From the NCBI GenBank assembly GCA_913058345.1, contig CAJXQR010000003.1, positions 1 to 64,000 of the forward strand: a stretch of 64,000 nt of DNA. The letters run 5' to 3'. A program made the position numbers and the translations under genes. Each line of letters begins with the position of its first letter. Positions within the stretch are counted from its first letter, which is position 1. The notes below the pieces were generated by a model. It saw only the letters and a program-made list of their open reading frames with translations. It was not told where the DNA came from and did no database searches. This stretch comes from an uncultured Gammaproteobacteria bacterium (GTDB taxonomy: Bacteria; Pseudomonadota; Gammaproteobacteria; Pseudomonadales; Porticoccaceae). Shown here one piece after another: positions 18,584-30,394 of the stretch.

Positions 18584-18830
18584 AGCATAAGTACTATGGC
18601 GTTAAGATGAAGCTCTTTCTTTGCCGTGACAGCTTTCGATCACTCTGGAAGCTGGCAAAGGCCCCCATCGATGTAAAGGAGGCTTAGCACCTGCAGTATC
18701 TGAAGAAAAATCTAAACGACTGTCCGGGATTAGTTGAGCACTACAGATGGGACAATAAGCTCGTCAAATAGGTCAAACAGTGGGCCAATCTTTCAACACG
18801 ACAGGTCGCAATGAAAGAGTCGCAGTTCAA
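18584..18830. other. decayed stretch, origin unclear
   Basis: The plus strand from 18607 reads like coding sequence (MKLFLCRDSFRSLWKLAKAP, later YLKKNLNDCPGLVEHYRWDN) but is cut by stops about every 25-35 codons. This looks like the tail of a decayed gene, possibly another transposase, but I cannot name a family. Confidence 0.35.
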
Positions 18831-19373
18831 TTAAGTCGAACTGATCTTGAAGGGGATAACAATCATATCGTAATCGAGTGATTGTCTCTCCCCGATCTCG
18901 ACATAAGCTGCGTATTCCCCCGCCTCTGAAAAACGCACTTTATTTTTGATGAAGCCTGTTGTTGGTTTTACATAAGCAGTTTCTTCAATGATCGATAGAT
19001 ATTTTTCCTTTGTGCTACTTGCGTTGAGTTTGACAAATTTTACCTTTACTGGCAGCGCTCTAACATCTTTATCCATAAGATCGATAACAACAATCAGCGG
19101 GCCGGTATCGGGTATAAGCTGACAAAAGCGTTGAAGATAATCTACATGGGATGCTTTTTGAGCAGGGTCGTAATAGGCCGAAAATCGCACAATATAAAAA
19201 TCACTTGAATAAATACAGTTGTCTTCCATATCGTTAAACAAGCGCGCCGTATTCCTCACAATATCCACTTTATAAGCAAGGCAAAGGGCAATAACCAGTA
19301 AACTGAGTAAACCTGTTGCGGCAATTATTGAAAATTTAATCAGTGTCCTGTGACCAACAATAATGTTTTTCAT
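18831..19373 (-). CDS. membrane-anchored protein of unknown family, next to copC
   Basis: A 180-residue protein. Residues 13-36 form one membrane segment, with the rest predicted outside (periplasmic). The exported part contains two cysteines (DNC near 52 and RFC near 83) that could pair, and a run of beta strands (GPLIVVIDLMDKDVRALPVKVKF, then EAGEYAAYVEI) that reads like an immunoglobulin-type fold. I do not recognise a family. It lies 50 bases downstream of copC on the same strand, so the three genes 18831-21063 are probably one unit. It may bind or present something to CopC, but that is guesswork. Confidence 0.7.
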   Translation of the reverse strand: MKNIIVGHRTLIKFSIIAATGLLSLLVIALCLAYKVDIVRNTARLFNDMEDNCIYSSDFYIVRFSAYYDPAQKASHVDYLQRFCQLIPDTGPLIVVIDLMDKDVRALPVKVKFVKLNASSTKEKYLSIIEETAYVKPTTGFIKNKVRFSEAGEYAAYVEIGERQSLDYDMIVIPFKISST

Positions 19374-19423
19374 AACTTAGCAATTTTAACGGGCTTGCAC
19401 GCCATTCATTTCTATTGTTAGCG

Positions 19424-19810
19424 CTAATTGGCTTTGAATGAAAAATTGTATTTACCTGATACAACGTGCCCGTCATTGGATTGGACACGGTAACGTACTT
19501 GGTAATCACCGGGTGTTAGCGGTTTCAGTTGTTTTTTTAAGCACAGTTGATTGTCTTTCTTGAATTGCTTGATAGGATCATTATCAAAACGATTACCTGA
19601 TTCTCCAGTGACGCTGAGCGCACGGTATTCATGACCAATGTTCTCATTGAAACACACGATCACTGCTGGTATTGCTTGACTTATCAAAGATTCTTTCTCT
19701 GGAATGCTTGAGGTCATGATACTGTGTGAAGATGCCGCTTGGCTAAATGTCAGTAATAAGCCGACAAACCCAGAACACAGTAAGGCCGATGGGGTGGACA
19801 AATTGCTCAT
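19424..19810 (-). CDS. copC: CopC/YobA-type copper-binding periplasmic protein
   Basis: A 128-residue small periplasmic protein. A signal peptide (residues 1-28) ends before HSIMTSSIPEKES; the mature protein thus would begin with His, a copper ligand in CopC. PAVIVCFNENI, LKPLTPGDYQVRYRV and SNDGHVVSGKYNFSF are the family marks, with the second His in DGHVVSG. The start at 19810 is chosen because its ATG overlaps the stop of the upstream gene by four bases and gives a clean signal peptide; a longer frame to 19903 would run inside that gene. CopC proteins carry copper in the periplasm, often with CopD, which is not here. The coupling to the BNR protein is notable. Confidence 0.88.
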   Translation of the reverse strand: MSNLSTPSALLCSGFVGLLLTFSQAASSHSIMTSSIPEKESLISQAIPAVIVCFNENIGHEYRALSVTGESGNRFDNDPIKQFKKDNQLCLKKQLKPLTPGDYQVRYRVQSNDGHVVSGKYNFSFKAN

Positions 19811-21063
19811 AAAATTATTCCTGAATGGGTAGTGTTGTTTGTGGATATAGAGAGGGTGGTCATTTTTAGGTCTTGCAGGTTTGATTGATTTTTTTCTAGC
19901 CAAAATAATTTTAGGGTATTGCCGTAGGCGACAATTCTAGGGTAGGCGTAACCAGGAACCTTCTTGTGATAATGAGTCGATGGCTCCCTGTTGGGACTTA
20001 TTTGCATGATTTTTATGTAGTGTTGCTGTTTAACAATTTCTTGCCAGGCAATGAATACTTGCTCGCCGACGGTTGCAATATCAACATGCCTGGCACTGGT
20101 GTTGCCTATGGGTTGTTTATATTGCCAGGATGCACCCTGGTCTAGAGAGAACAAATAATGTAGCCCCAGCATTTCACTATGCCCGGTAAATACAACGCTG
20201 TGAAAAATCGTTGCGTTATCGTGTGTTGATACAGTGAAGGCGCCACCCTGGTGCGGGCAGCCTGTAAAGTGCCAGTCGAATTCCCCAACCCTGCCCATCT
20301 TGTCCCAGCCTTTGCTGTCTGATTCATAGGCCGCGATTTTCATATCACGGGGTGTTGTACCCCTATACAGAGCAAAAATTTTCTTTTCAAAAGTTTCCAC
20401 AGACAACCAGCAGCAAGTGCATACACTGTTGTCGACCAGCGTGTCTTCTTGCCAGTTGAGGCCATTACTGGATTGGGAATAGCGCAGTTGCATATCATGG
20501 CCTGATTCCTTTCTGTCATCTAACCAAAGCAGATGGAAGTTATTCTGGTCAGCCAGTAAGCTGAAATAGCCCTGATTGAGACTGATGTCCTTTTCGACTG
20601 GGTTTTTACCGGGTTGCCATTGTAGACCTGCGTCATTCGAAACAGCCATTTGTGCCCGTCCCCAGCCAGGAAGTTCTCCATTCTCTTTCCAGACAATGAT
20701 CTGCTGTGAACCCTTTACCGCAAAGCGAATATCATTTCCGGGCATCGCACTGGAAGGACCGTCTGCGACATGCACAGGCTTGGACCAGAGTGCTCCGCCG
20801 TTATCTGACCAAAGATAATAACGGGCCAAGCCATCATCAACAGCCAGGTGGATACGGCCCCCGTCATCGACAGTAGTGTCGAAACTGTTGATTTTTTTTG
20901 TGCCCAGTGGCGTTTTATCCACTGTAAATGACAAAGGGAGGGGGCCTTTTCCCTCGGTGGGAGCTGTATCTAGACGAGTACTATTAAGCTGATAAAAGAG
21001 CAGGAAAATTGCCAGAACGGTTAATAGGGCGAGAAAAACGATGAATTTGTTTTTTACAGACAC
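19807..21063 (-). CDS. exported BNR/sialidase-type beta-propeller protein with CxCC motif
   Basis: A 418-residue protein with an N-terminal membrane segment or signal anchor (residues 6-25) and then repeats typical of BNR propellers: SDNGGALWSKPV, SNDAGLQWQPG, SSNGLNWQED and SLDQGASWQYK (Asp-box S/T-x-D/N-x-G-x-x-W). Near residue 218 it has CTCCW, and a further Cys in FTGCPHQGG. The CxCC motif and the four-base overlap with copC suggest a metal- or redox-linked job rather than sugar hydrolysis; the catalytic Arg triad and Tyr/Glu pair of sialidases are not obvious. Best described as a periplasmic or outer-face propeller of unknown substrate in a copper context. Confidence 0.8.
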   Translation of the reverse strand: MSVKNKFIVFLALLTVLAIFLLFYQLNSTRLDTAPTEGKGPLPLSFTVDKTPLGTKKINSFDTTVDDGGRIHLAVDDGLARYYLWSDNGGALWSKPVHVADGPSSAMPGNDIRFAVKGSQQIIVWKENGELPGWGRAQMAVSNDAGLQWQPGKNPVEKDISLNQGYFSLLADQNNFHLLWLDDRKESGHDMQLRYSQSSNGLNWQEDTLVDNSVCTCCWLSVETFEKKIFALYRGTTPRDMKIAAYESDSKGWDKMGRVGEFDWHFTGCPHQGGAFTVSTHDNATIFHSVVFTGHSEMLGLHYLFSLDQGASWQYKQPIGNTSARHVDIATVGEQVFIAWQEIVKQQHYIKIMQISPNREPSTHYHKKVPGYAYPRIVAYGNTLKLFWLEKNQSNLQDLKMTTLSISTNNTTHSGIIL

Positions 21064-21628
21064 GAAATACCTTTAAATAAAAATGTGGAAAATATCCTGG
21101 CCAACAAATTAGCGTTGACTATCGTCATCCGTAAGCCTTCACCATCACGTTTGTTCTAGAATCGAAAGTGGATAGTCTTAAAAAGTCTTTAGGTTAATCC
21201 AAGGCATCAGTTTCGCTCTATTTCGTCCCTGTTTAATGAGTAACTCCTTAAGTATTTTACTTTTATTGCAAATGAAGAAAAAGCCTGGCGCCCCACGCTG
21301 TAATGAGTAGGGGGCAGCGGACCCTCATCCCTGGCATTTTATCGTGATGCCTCATTAGTATAATCAGCAGGGTGGCTATAAAGACAACCAATGGGTGCGG
21401 TATTTTGTCGCATCAAAAAAGCAGGTTTTCGTCTGTTTAAGGGTGGGGCTGCTTGGTGGACTGCTGATGGGTGAAAGTACTACCCGGTGCCTACAGTGCG
21501 GCTGTGGGGCCTTTTGCCAGGCAGAGGGTATTATGTTGGGTGTCTTGTGCCAATTGAACGGCAATAAAAAAAGGCTGCAACTGCAGCCTTTTTTTATTGC
21601 CGTGTTACCAGGTTTTAAATAAACGAGC
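21064..21628. other. gene-free stretch upstream of BNR/copC unit
   Basis: No supported gene on either strand; an open frame at 21395-21622 lacks coding character and overlaps the terminator. The left part should hold the promoter of the BNR-copC unit, but I see no convincing -35/-10 pair. The right end holds the terminator at 21561-21600. Confidence 0.55.
21561..21600 (-). terminator. bidirectional terminator after the alcohol dehydrogenase gene
   Basis: A near-perfect palindrome: GCAATAAAAAAAGGCTGC, a four-base turn (AACT), then GCAGCC and a T-rich flank ending ATTGC. It lies 29 bases past the stop of the minus-strand alcohol dehydrogenase and has T runs on both sides. Confidence 0.9.
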
Positions 21629-22720
21629 CTAGTAGACGATGATGCCGCGAATGTTTTTACCCGCTACCAAATCGTCGAAGCCTTCTTTGACTTCGTCAAT
21701 GGTGTAGGTGCGTGAGCACATGCGGTCGAGATCGAGCTGTCCTGTTTCGTAGAAGCCGAGTAGTTTGGCGAAGTCGACTTTGGCGTTGGTGCTGCCATAG
21801 AGGCAACCGCAAACTTTCTTGTCAGACAGTGGCATTTCCAGTGCGCTGAACTTGTATTCCTGGTCAGGGCTGCCAGCGCCGACCATGCAGGTGGTTCCGC
21901 CGCGACGGGTTGATGCGTAGGCCTGTGCTGCAACAGCGGGGAAGCCGATAACTTCAAAAGCATAGTCAACGCCAATGCCGTTGGTGATTTCCATGATTTG
22001 TGCAACCGGGTCAGTGCTGGCGTTGACCGTGTGGGTCGCGCCGAATTCGCGGGCTGCAGCCAGTTTTTCATCGCTCAAGTCAACGGCGATGAGTGGATTA
22101 GCGCCGGCAATTTTTGCACCCTGCAACGCGGAGAGGCCGACACCGCCACAGCCAAAGATGGCCGCACTGCTACCGGGCTGCACTTTGGCTGTGTTCAGGG
22201 CCGCACCGGCTCCGGTCATTACGCCACAGCCGACCAGGGCCGCTGCTTTGAGGTCATATTTTTTGTCGATGGCAACGACACACATAGACGGGCAGACCAC
22301 TTGCTCGGCCATATTGCCAAGTGCTGCGAAGGCACCAATATGTTCGCCATTGAGTTTTATGCGGCTGGTGCCGTCGGGCTGCATGCCGCTGAAAAGGTCA
22401 GTAGCCGTGCACAGCCAGGGTTCCTGATGAAGGCAGTAATAGCATTCGCCACACATGGGGATAAAAGAGGTAATGACGTGATCGCCGACTTTAACATTGG
22501 TTACGTTTTCGCCGATTTCTTCGACAACACCCGCACCTTCGTGGCCGAGAACGATGGGTGTGGGCAGAGGCAGTTTGCCATTAATAATGGACATGTCTGA
22601 CTGGCAGAGTCCTGTCGCTGCCATTTTTATTCTAACCTCATTGGCCTTCGGTGGATCTAGCTCGATTTCCTGAACTGAATATTCATTAAGTGCGGTAAGT
22701 ACTACAGCTTTGGCTTTCAT
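21629..22720 (-). CDS. zinc-dependent alcohol dehydrogenase (MDR superfamily, class III-like)
   Basis: A 363-residue medium-chain alcohol dehydrogenase that oxidises an alcohol with NAD(P). The catalytic zinc ligands are C39 and H60 (GHE) with the usual third Cys in ALVGCGVMTG; the structural zinc ligands are C90, C93, C96 and C104. GCGGVGLSA is the nucleotide loop and the Asp in IAVDLSDEKL after it favours NAD over NADP. The overall pattern (GCGVMTGAGAALNTAKV, DYAFEVIG) resembles class III and long-chain or aryl alcohol dehydrogenases. It stands alone, flanked by a terminator and, upstream, by a 15-base palindrome that could be an operator. Substrate not determined. Confidence 0.92.
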   Translation of the reverse strand: MKAKAVVLTALNEYSVQEIELDPPKANEVRIKMAATGLCQSDMSIINGKLPLPTPIVLGHEGAGVVEEIGENVTNVKVGDHVITSFIPMCGECYYCLHQEPWLCTATDLFSGMQPDGTSRIKLNGEHIGAFAALGNMAEQVVCPSMCVVAIDKKYDLKAAALVGCGVMTGAGAALNTAKVQPGSSAAIFGCGGVGLSALQGAKIAGANPLIAVDLSDEKLAAAREFGATHTVNASTDPVAQIMEITNGIGVDYAFEVIGFPAVAAQAYASTRRGGTTCMVGAGSPDQEYKFSALEMPLSDKKVCGCLYGSTNAKVDFAKLLGFYETGQLDLDRMCSRTYTIDEVKEGFDDLVAGKNIRGIIVY

Positions 22721-25471
<2,751 letters not shown>

Positions 25472-25515
25472 TTTAGCGTACTGCGTAAAGCCATTTAATG
25501 GATGGCTAGCCCCAT

Positions 25516-25563
25516 AAATAAAAACCCCAGTGATGGTTGCTATTGTCACCGGGGTTTTTATTA
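25516..25563 (+). terminator. rho-independent terminator after icd
   Basis: TAAAAACCCC pairs with GGGGTTTTTA around an inner stem GTGA/TCAC and a loop of about ten bases, ending in a T run. It lies 45 bases past the icd stop. Confidence 0.88.
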
Positions 25564-25721
25564 GGCAAAAATAATTTTAAATAATTATGATATATGGTTG
25601 AAAAAAACTCATTTCCATCGCCCGCCCAAAGTTTTCGACTATTGGCAGTGCGAATCGAGTGCGATGAAAAGCTGAATAGTCGGTACTTTGCTAGCGGCAA
25701 GAATAAAATGAGAGGTAAATT

Positions 25722-26426
25722 GTGGAAGAACGTTTTAAAGTCATTATTATTGAACACGAAGAAAATGTTCGCCAGGGACTCATAGCAGTTTTCGAACACC
25801 ACCACTTTGATGTTGAGGCTACAGGCAATGTTGTTAGTGCTTATGAAAAAGCCTGCAGCGGTGAGTTTGATTTACTTCTGCTGGATGCAAGAATGAGCGA
25901 GATAGATACTTTCCAACTTTGTGCTGATGTTCGTTCGAAACACCCCAGGCAGGTGATTTTTATGCTCACGGCCGATTCGAATGATCGCGATTTAATTGCC
26001 GGATTAAACGACGGCGCCGATGATTACACGAGCGTACCCTTTGCCTATACAGACCTTGTGCAACGCGCCAAGGCGCTGCTGCGCCGCACTCGTTTGCAAA
26101 TCAATCATCAAACGACAAAGCAGATTACCTTAGGTGACACCCTGCAAATTGATTGCGCCAATCTCTCGGGACATTCTGATCAAGGGAAGCTGACATTTAC
26201 ATTTCGAGAAATTCAGGTGCTTGAATACCTCTATGACAACAGAGGTCAATCTGTTGAATCACAGGAGCTGTTGAATCAAGTTTGGGGCTATCCGCGTTAT
26301 CTCAATACCGAAACCCGTGCGGTTGATATTCATGTCGCGACCTTAGCGGATAAAATCGAGGCCAATCCAGAAAATCCTCAATTTTTAAAGCGAGTGGGTG
26401 ATGGGGCTTATCAGTTTTCGGTCTAG
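25722..26426 (+). CDS. OmpR/PhoB-family response regulator with atypical receiver
   Basis: A 234-residue protein with an N-terminal receiver (1-115) and a C-terminal winged-helix DNA-binding domain (about 135-232, with FTFREIQVLEYLYDN and the recognition segment NTETRAVDIHVATLADKI). The phospho-accepting Asp is D55 (LLLLDARM) and the switch Thr is T83. However, the acidic pocket reads IIIEHEEN where DD is usual, and the conserved Lys before PF is Val (DDYTSVPF, V105). Loss of that Lys usually means phosphorylation-independent or altered signalling. Start is GTG with AGAGGT upstream. No histidine kinase lies beside it; the next gene is an MFS transporter. Call is firm, the atypical nature is seen directly. 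Confidence 0.88.
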   Translation: MEERFKVIIIEHEENVRQGLIAVFEHHHFDVEATGNVVSAYEKACSGEFDLLLLDARMSEIDTFQLCADVRSKHPRQVIFMLTADSNDRDLIAGLNDGADDYTSVPFAYTDLVQRAKALLRRTRLQINHQTTKQITLGDTLQIDCANLSGHSDQGKLTFTFREIQVLEYLYDNRGQSVESQELLNQVWGYPRYLNTETRAVDIHVATLADKIEANPENPQFLKRVGDGAYQFSV

Positions 26427-26583
26427 CTTAGTGTTCAATTGCGGAAACTAAAGAGCCTCAACCTGTATTGCATGCGCAGAGTAGCTAATAATTTTTTAGC
26501 GTATGATCACGACAATACCCTTCGACGGTTGCAATAATAAAAAGCCGCTGACTTTTTTATATTTCTCGTAATAGGAGCAGTGC

Positions 26584-27849
26584 TTGAGCGAACCTCATTC
26601 CTCTCGCCATGGTTTTTTTATCATCGCCACCCTTTTTTTGTCTCTGGGTTTGCTCTACGGCATCTGGTATTCCTACTCGGTTTTTCTTGTCGCTTTAATT
26701 GATCATTTTGGATGGTCTCGCTCAGTGACTGCTGGAGCAATGTCGGTCTTTATTCTTAGTCATGGCTTGTTTGGTCCCTTTGCTGGGCGCCTGGTTGAGG
26801 TTTTTGGTCCCCGTCGCCTGATGATGACGGGTTCTGTCGTTATGGCGGCGGGGCTTTTGATAAGTTCGCAAGTTAACCAGTGGTGGCAGTTGTACCTGTC
26901 TTTTGGCGTGCTGAGCGCACTGGGTTTGGCTGCTTGTGGCTGGGTGCCTTCGGTGATCCTGACGGAAAAGTGGTTTCCCGATAAAGTGGGTACAGCGCTG
27001 GGTTTTGTGACGGGCGGCATTGGTGTGGGCATTTTCACGATTGTTCCGCTCAGCAACATGATGATAGAGCATTATGATTGGCGGCTGGCTTTCCAGGTAC
27101 TTGCGGCACTCGTTGTGTTGCTAATTCTTCCCGCAGCTTTGTTTATTCTACGTGAGCCCCCGGTTAGCGAGGATTCTTCGGCAAGGGCACAGGCGAGCAC
27201 CTCATCCGGTGTTTCTAAGCCAGTTGACGCGGTCATCCCCGCCCATGACTGGACGGTGGCAACGGCTGTGCGCTCTCGCAGTTTTCGCTTTGCTGTGCTG
27301 GCTTTTTTTGTAGGCGGCTGTTTGTCGCAGTTACTGATCATGCACCAGTTCGCCTTTATGGTTGATCATGGTGTGGCGAAGACAGTGGGCTCCATTCTTG
27401 CCGGTATTATCGGAGCGACCAGTATCCCCGGTAAAATGTTGTGGGGTGCATTGTCTGATCGTGTGGGTCGGGAATGGGTCTTTACGGGTGGCCTGATTTG
27501 TATTCTCCTTTCACTGGGCGCGCTGGCATTGGTGGGTAGTGTGCCGGGGCTGTTGATGCCTTTCATGTTCGCTTTTTTAGTCGGCATTGGTTACTCGGTC
27601 AATGCGCCAATTATTCCCGCCGTTGCCCGAGATTTGTTTGCAGGCCCTCGCTTCCCCAGCATTTTTGGGACCCTGTCACTCTTCTCTTCGATGGGTGGCG
27701 CCATGGGCTCGTGGCTGGGTGGGGCGCTTTATGATTGGTCGGGGGGCTATCAAGTCATGCTGTGGGTGTCTGCGAGTTTAGCGCTTATCGCTCCAGTGAT
27801 GCTCTGGATTGCAGCGCCCCGCAAACCTGAGAGCCCGCCGGCGCCTTAA
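26584..27849 (+). CDS. MFS transporter (monocarboxylate/oxalate-formate type)
   Basis: A 421-residue transporter with 12 membrane helices in two six-helix halves joined by a charged loop near residues 195-220. GIWYSYSVFLVALIDHFGWSRS at the start, FGPRRLM in the second loop and the second half SDRVGREWVFTGGL are like the OFA/monocarboxylate-porter group. Start codon is TTG, eight bases after AGGAG. Substrate is likely a small organic acid, given the family, but not fixed. It lies 157 bases after the atypical regulator on the same strand and could be its target. Confidence 0.86.
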   Translation: MSEPHSSRHGFFIIATLFLSLGLLYGIWYSYSVFLVALIDHFGWSRSVTAGAMSVFILSHGLFGPFAGRLVEVFGPRRLMMTGSVVMAAGLLISSQVNQWWQLYLSFGVLSALGLAACGWVPSVILTEKWFPDKVGTALGFVTGGIGVGIFTIVPLSNMMIEHYDWRLAFQVLAALVVLLILPAALFILREPPVSEDSSARAQASTSSGVSKPVDAVIPAHDWTVATAVRSRSFRFAVLAFFVGGCLSQLLIMHQFAFMVDHGVAKTVGSILAGIIGATSIPGKMLWGALSDRVGREWVFTGGLICILLSLGALALVGSVPGLLMPFMFAFLVGIGYSVNAPIIPAVARDLFAGPRFPSIFGTLSLFSSMGGAMGSWLGGALYDWSGGYQVMLWVSASLALIAPVMLWIAAPRKPESPPAP

Positions 27850-27973
27850 CTTGCCCTTGTGGTGTCTCCATTTGCTTGAGTGCGTTCACTGGCAGTAAAG
27901 TGATGACTAGAATCGTTTCGCAGATACTTTTTTTCGGTTTTTATATTTTTCCCGGTGTGTTTTTTCAGTACTT

Positions 27974-28129
27974 TTAACGGTTTGTCTTGTCGCTGTTAGT
28001 GCAGCTTGATTCGCAGTGCGAGCAAGCAGTGCCAGCCCGCCGGCGTCGTTTTAACCAGCGAAAGACCGACAGACCCGCGACTAAAAAGACGATGATCAGG
28101 GCGATCCACTCTTGTTGTTGGCTACTCAT
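27974..28129 (-). CDS. small Cys-rich membrane protein after feoB (FeoB-associated)
   Basis: A 51-residue protein too short for standard gene callers. It begins MSSQQQEW, has one membrane helix (about residues 8-24), a basic stretch FRWLKRRRRAG, and a tail with three Cys (ACSHCESSC) before the stop. It starts nine bases after the feoB stop on the same strand, the place where FeoC or the FeoB-associated Cys-rich protein is usually encoded. The layout (one helix, basic turn, Cys tail inside the cell) matches the latter family. A role in iron loading or FeoB stability is inference. Confidence 0.75.
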   Translation of the reverse strand: MSSQQQEWIALIIVFLVAGLSVFRWLKRRRRAGTACSHCESSCTNSDKTNR

Positions 28130-28138
28130 TGGATGGCC

Positions 28139-30370
28139 TTAGCCTAACTGTGCGCAAAGTAGGGCACCAAGGTAGCCCAGGCTGGTCATATAAATCCAGG
28201 CGAAGGCGGGCCAGCGCCAACTGTGAGTTTCACGGTGAATAACGGCCACCGTGGCAGCGCACTGCAGGCAAAGGGCATAAAATACCATCAGGCCGACAGC
28301 AATAGCCGTTGTAAAGACTTTACGGCCATCGGGCCAGGTGGCATTGCGGATGCGGTTTCTTAGGCCTTCATCTTCTGCGTCGACTTCAGAACCAACGGCA
28401 TAGGTTGTGCCGAGCACGGCGATAACGACTTCACGTGCGGGGAAGGAGGCAATCACGGCGGCGGAGAGTTTCCAGTCCCAACCGAGGGGCTTAAACAGAG
28501 GAGCAATTGTCTTCCCCATATGCCCGAGCAGGCTTTGCTCCATTTGTGCCGCTGCCAGTGCATTCTCGAGCCCCTGAAGGGCCTGTTCGCGTTCAGCCTC
28601 AACCGGCATGCTACTTTCAAGCTCCTTTTTTTGACGCTCAAACTCAGTGGCGAGAAGCTCTGAGCGAGGGAAGTAGGCGAGGGCCCAGACTACAACTGAT
28701 ACGAAGAAAATAACGCTACCTGCGCGCACCAAAAAGAATTTACCTTTTTCGAGTAAACGCACCAGTACTGATTTAAATTGGGGTGTGCGATAGGGCGGCA
28801 GTTCCATTAGGAATGTTGGGGTTGAGCCACGGAGAATAGTGCGTTTGAGTAAAAATGCGGTCAACACACCGCCGACAATACCGAGTAAGTAAAGACTCAG
28901 TAAGACGAGCCCCTGCAGATTAATCAGCTCGTAAAAATAGTATTTTTGGGGAATAAAAGCAGCGATCAGCAAAGCGTAAACGGGCAGCCGCGCCGAGCAC
29001 GTCATAAAGGGCGCTGCCAAAATTGTGGCGATGCGGTCACGGGTATTGGGGATAACACGGGTGCCCATAATGGCGGGTACGGCGCAGGCAAAACTGGAAA
29101 GCATGGGGACAAACGAATGCCCAGAAAGACCACACCAGCGCATGAGTCGGTCCATTAAAAAGGCTGCGCGGGCCATGTAACCAGAATCTTCTAGAATGAT
29201 AATAAAAGCGAATAAAATCAGGATTTGCGGTAGGAAAATAATCACACTACCCACACCGGCAACCACGCCATCGGCCAACAGACTGGCGATGGCACCTTCC
29301 GGTAGAGAGTCATACACCTGCTGGGAGGCCCAGCCTGCAGCGCCGTCAATAAGATCCATGAGCGGTGTTGCCCAGGAGAATACCGCCTGAAAAACCAGTG
29401 CCATCACCAGGATGAAAAGCACACTGCCGAGTACGGGGTGGCTAACGAACTGATCGACGCGATGGGTCCAGCTGCGTTTGTTTGGGTTGAAAGGGCTTTG
29501 TACGGCGTCGCTGAGAATTTTGCTGATATACGCATAGCGCTCGGTGGCATCTCGCTCTGCGAGAGTTTGCCCATCTGTGAGCAGTTTACGTTGAACCTGC
29601 AAGCGGTTACGAAAATCGTCACCGAAAATTGCGATCAGTCGCTTTTCGGCTTCGCCGCCTTTGTCAATCAGAGCGCGCTGTACTTCATAGGCTGCAGTGG
29701 CCTCTCGGTTAGCGATGAATCCCTGAGAATCTGGCTTTGCGGCAAGTTCAGAGACGAGTTCTTTTGCCGCCTGATGTACGTCGTCTAACAAAAACCAGGG
29801 CTTTTGATGTTTTTTATCAACGGCTTTCGCCAGTGCCGTTATTAGTGAGTCGATATTTTCGTGACGTGTAGACGAAGCCACTGTCGGTATAACCGTAGCA
29901 TTAAGACCTGTGGCAAGAGCTTCTATGTCGATATTGATGTGTTGTTCAGCGGCGATATCGGCCATGTTAAGAGCGATGACCACCGGCGTGCCGAGCTCGA
30001 GAATTTGCGTAGTGAGAAAGAGGTTGCGCTTGATGTTGGTAGCGTCGATGACCACCAGCACAGCGTCCGGTGGCGGCATGTCGGGAATGCGATTTAGCAG
30101 TACGTCAATAGCGGCACGCTCATCGGGGGAATGTGCGCTCAGAGAGTAAGTCCCGGGCAGGTCGATTAGCTGGAAGCTACGTTCACCGATAGCTAGTTCA
30201 CCAATGCGTTTTTCGACAGTCACGCCGGGGTAGTTAGCGACTTTTTGTCGCATCCCTGTTAGTAGATTGAAGAGGGTGCTTTTGCCAGTATTCGGGTTGC
30301 CAATAACAGCAATTACAGCTTGTTGGTCTTTATCGGAAGCGATGATAGGGTCTGGGTCGATAGATGTCAT
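28139..30370 (-). CDS. feoB: ferrous iron transporter FeoB
   Basis: FeoB imports Fe2+ across the inner membrane using a cytosolic G domain. The 743-residue protein has G1 GNPNTGKST (near residue 24), G3 DLPGTYSL, G4 NMAD, then a helical linker and a membrane part with the paired gates, including GVGSVIIFLPQILILF, SFACAVPAIMGTR and FMTCSARLPVY, where Cys residues line the iron path. The family's usual length is 750-780. It follows feoA by 24 bases and is followed by a Cys-rich small gene. Function is confident. Confidence 0.96.
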   Translation of the reverse strand: MTSIDPDPIIASDKDQQAVIAVIGNPNTGKSTLFNLLTGMRQKVANYPGVTVEKRIGELAIGERSFQLIDLPGTYSLSAHSPDERAAIDVLLNRIPDMPPPDAVLVVIDATNIKRNLFLTTQILELGTPVVIALNMADIAAEQHINIDIEALATGLNATVIPTVASSTRHENIDSLITALAKAVDKKHQKPWFLLDDVHQAAKELVSELAAKPDSQGFIANREATAAYEVQRALIDKGGEAEKRLIAIFGDDFRNRLQVQRKLLTDGQTLAERDATERYAYISKILSDAVQSPFNPNKRSWTHRVDQFVSHPVLGSVLFILVMALVFQAVFSWATPLMDLIDGAAGWASQQVYDSLPEGAIASLLADGVVAGVGSVIIFLPQILILFAFIIILEDSGYMARAAFLMDRLMRWCGLSGHSFVPMLSSFACAVPAIMGTRVIPNTRDRIATILAAPFMTCSARLPVYALLIAAFIPQKYYFYELINLQGLVLLSLYLLGIVGGVLTAFLLKRTILRGSTPTFLMELPPYRTPQFKSVLVRLLEKGKFFLVRAGSVIFFVSVVVWALAYFPRSELLATEFERQKKELESSMPVEAEREQALQGLENALAAAQMEQSLLGHMGKTIAPLFKPLGWDWKLSAAVIASFPAREVVIAVLGTTYAVGSEVDAEDEGLRNRIRNATWPDGRKVFTTAIAVGLMVFYALCLQCAATVAVIHRETHSWRWPAFAWIYMTSLGYLGALLCAQLG

Positions 30371-30394
30371 TGGCGTAAAAAGACCTTAAATCTG

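Noticed and set aside
21395-21622. 75-codon frame ending near the alcohol dehydrogenase terminator
   Set aside because: It overlaps the terminator hairpin, has no ribosome site, and its product looks random.
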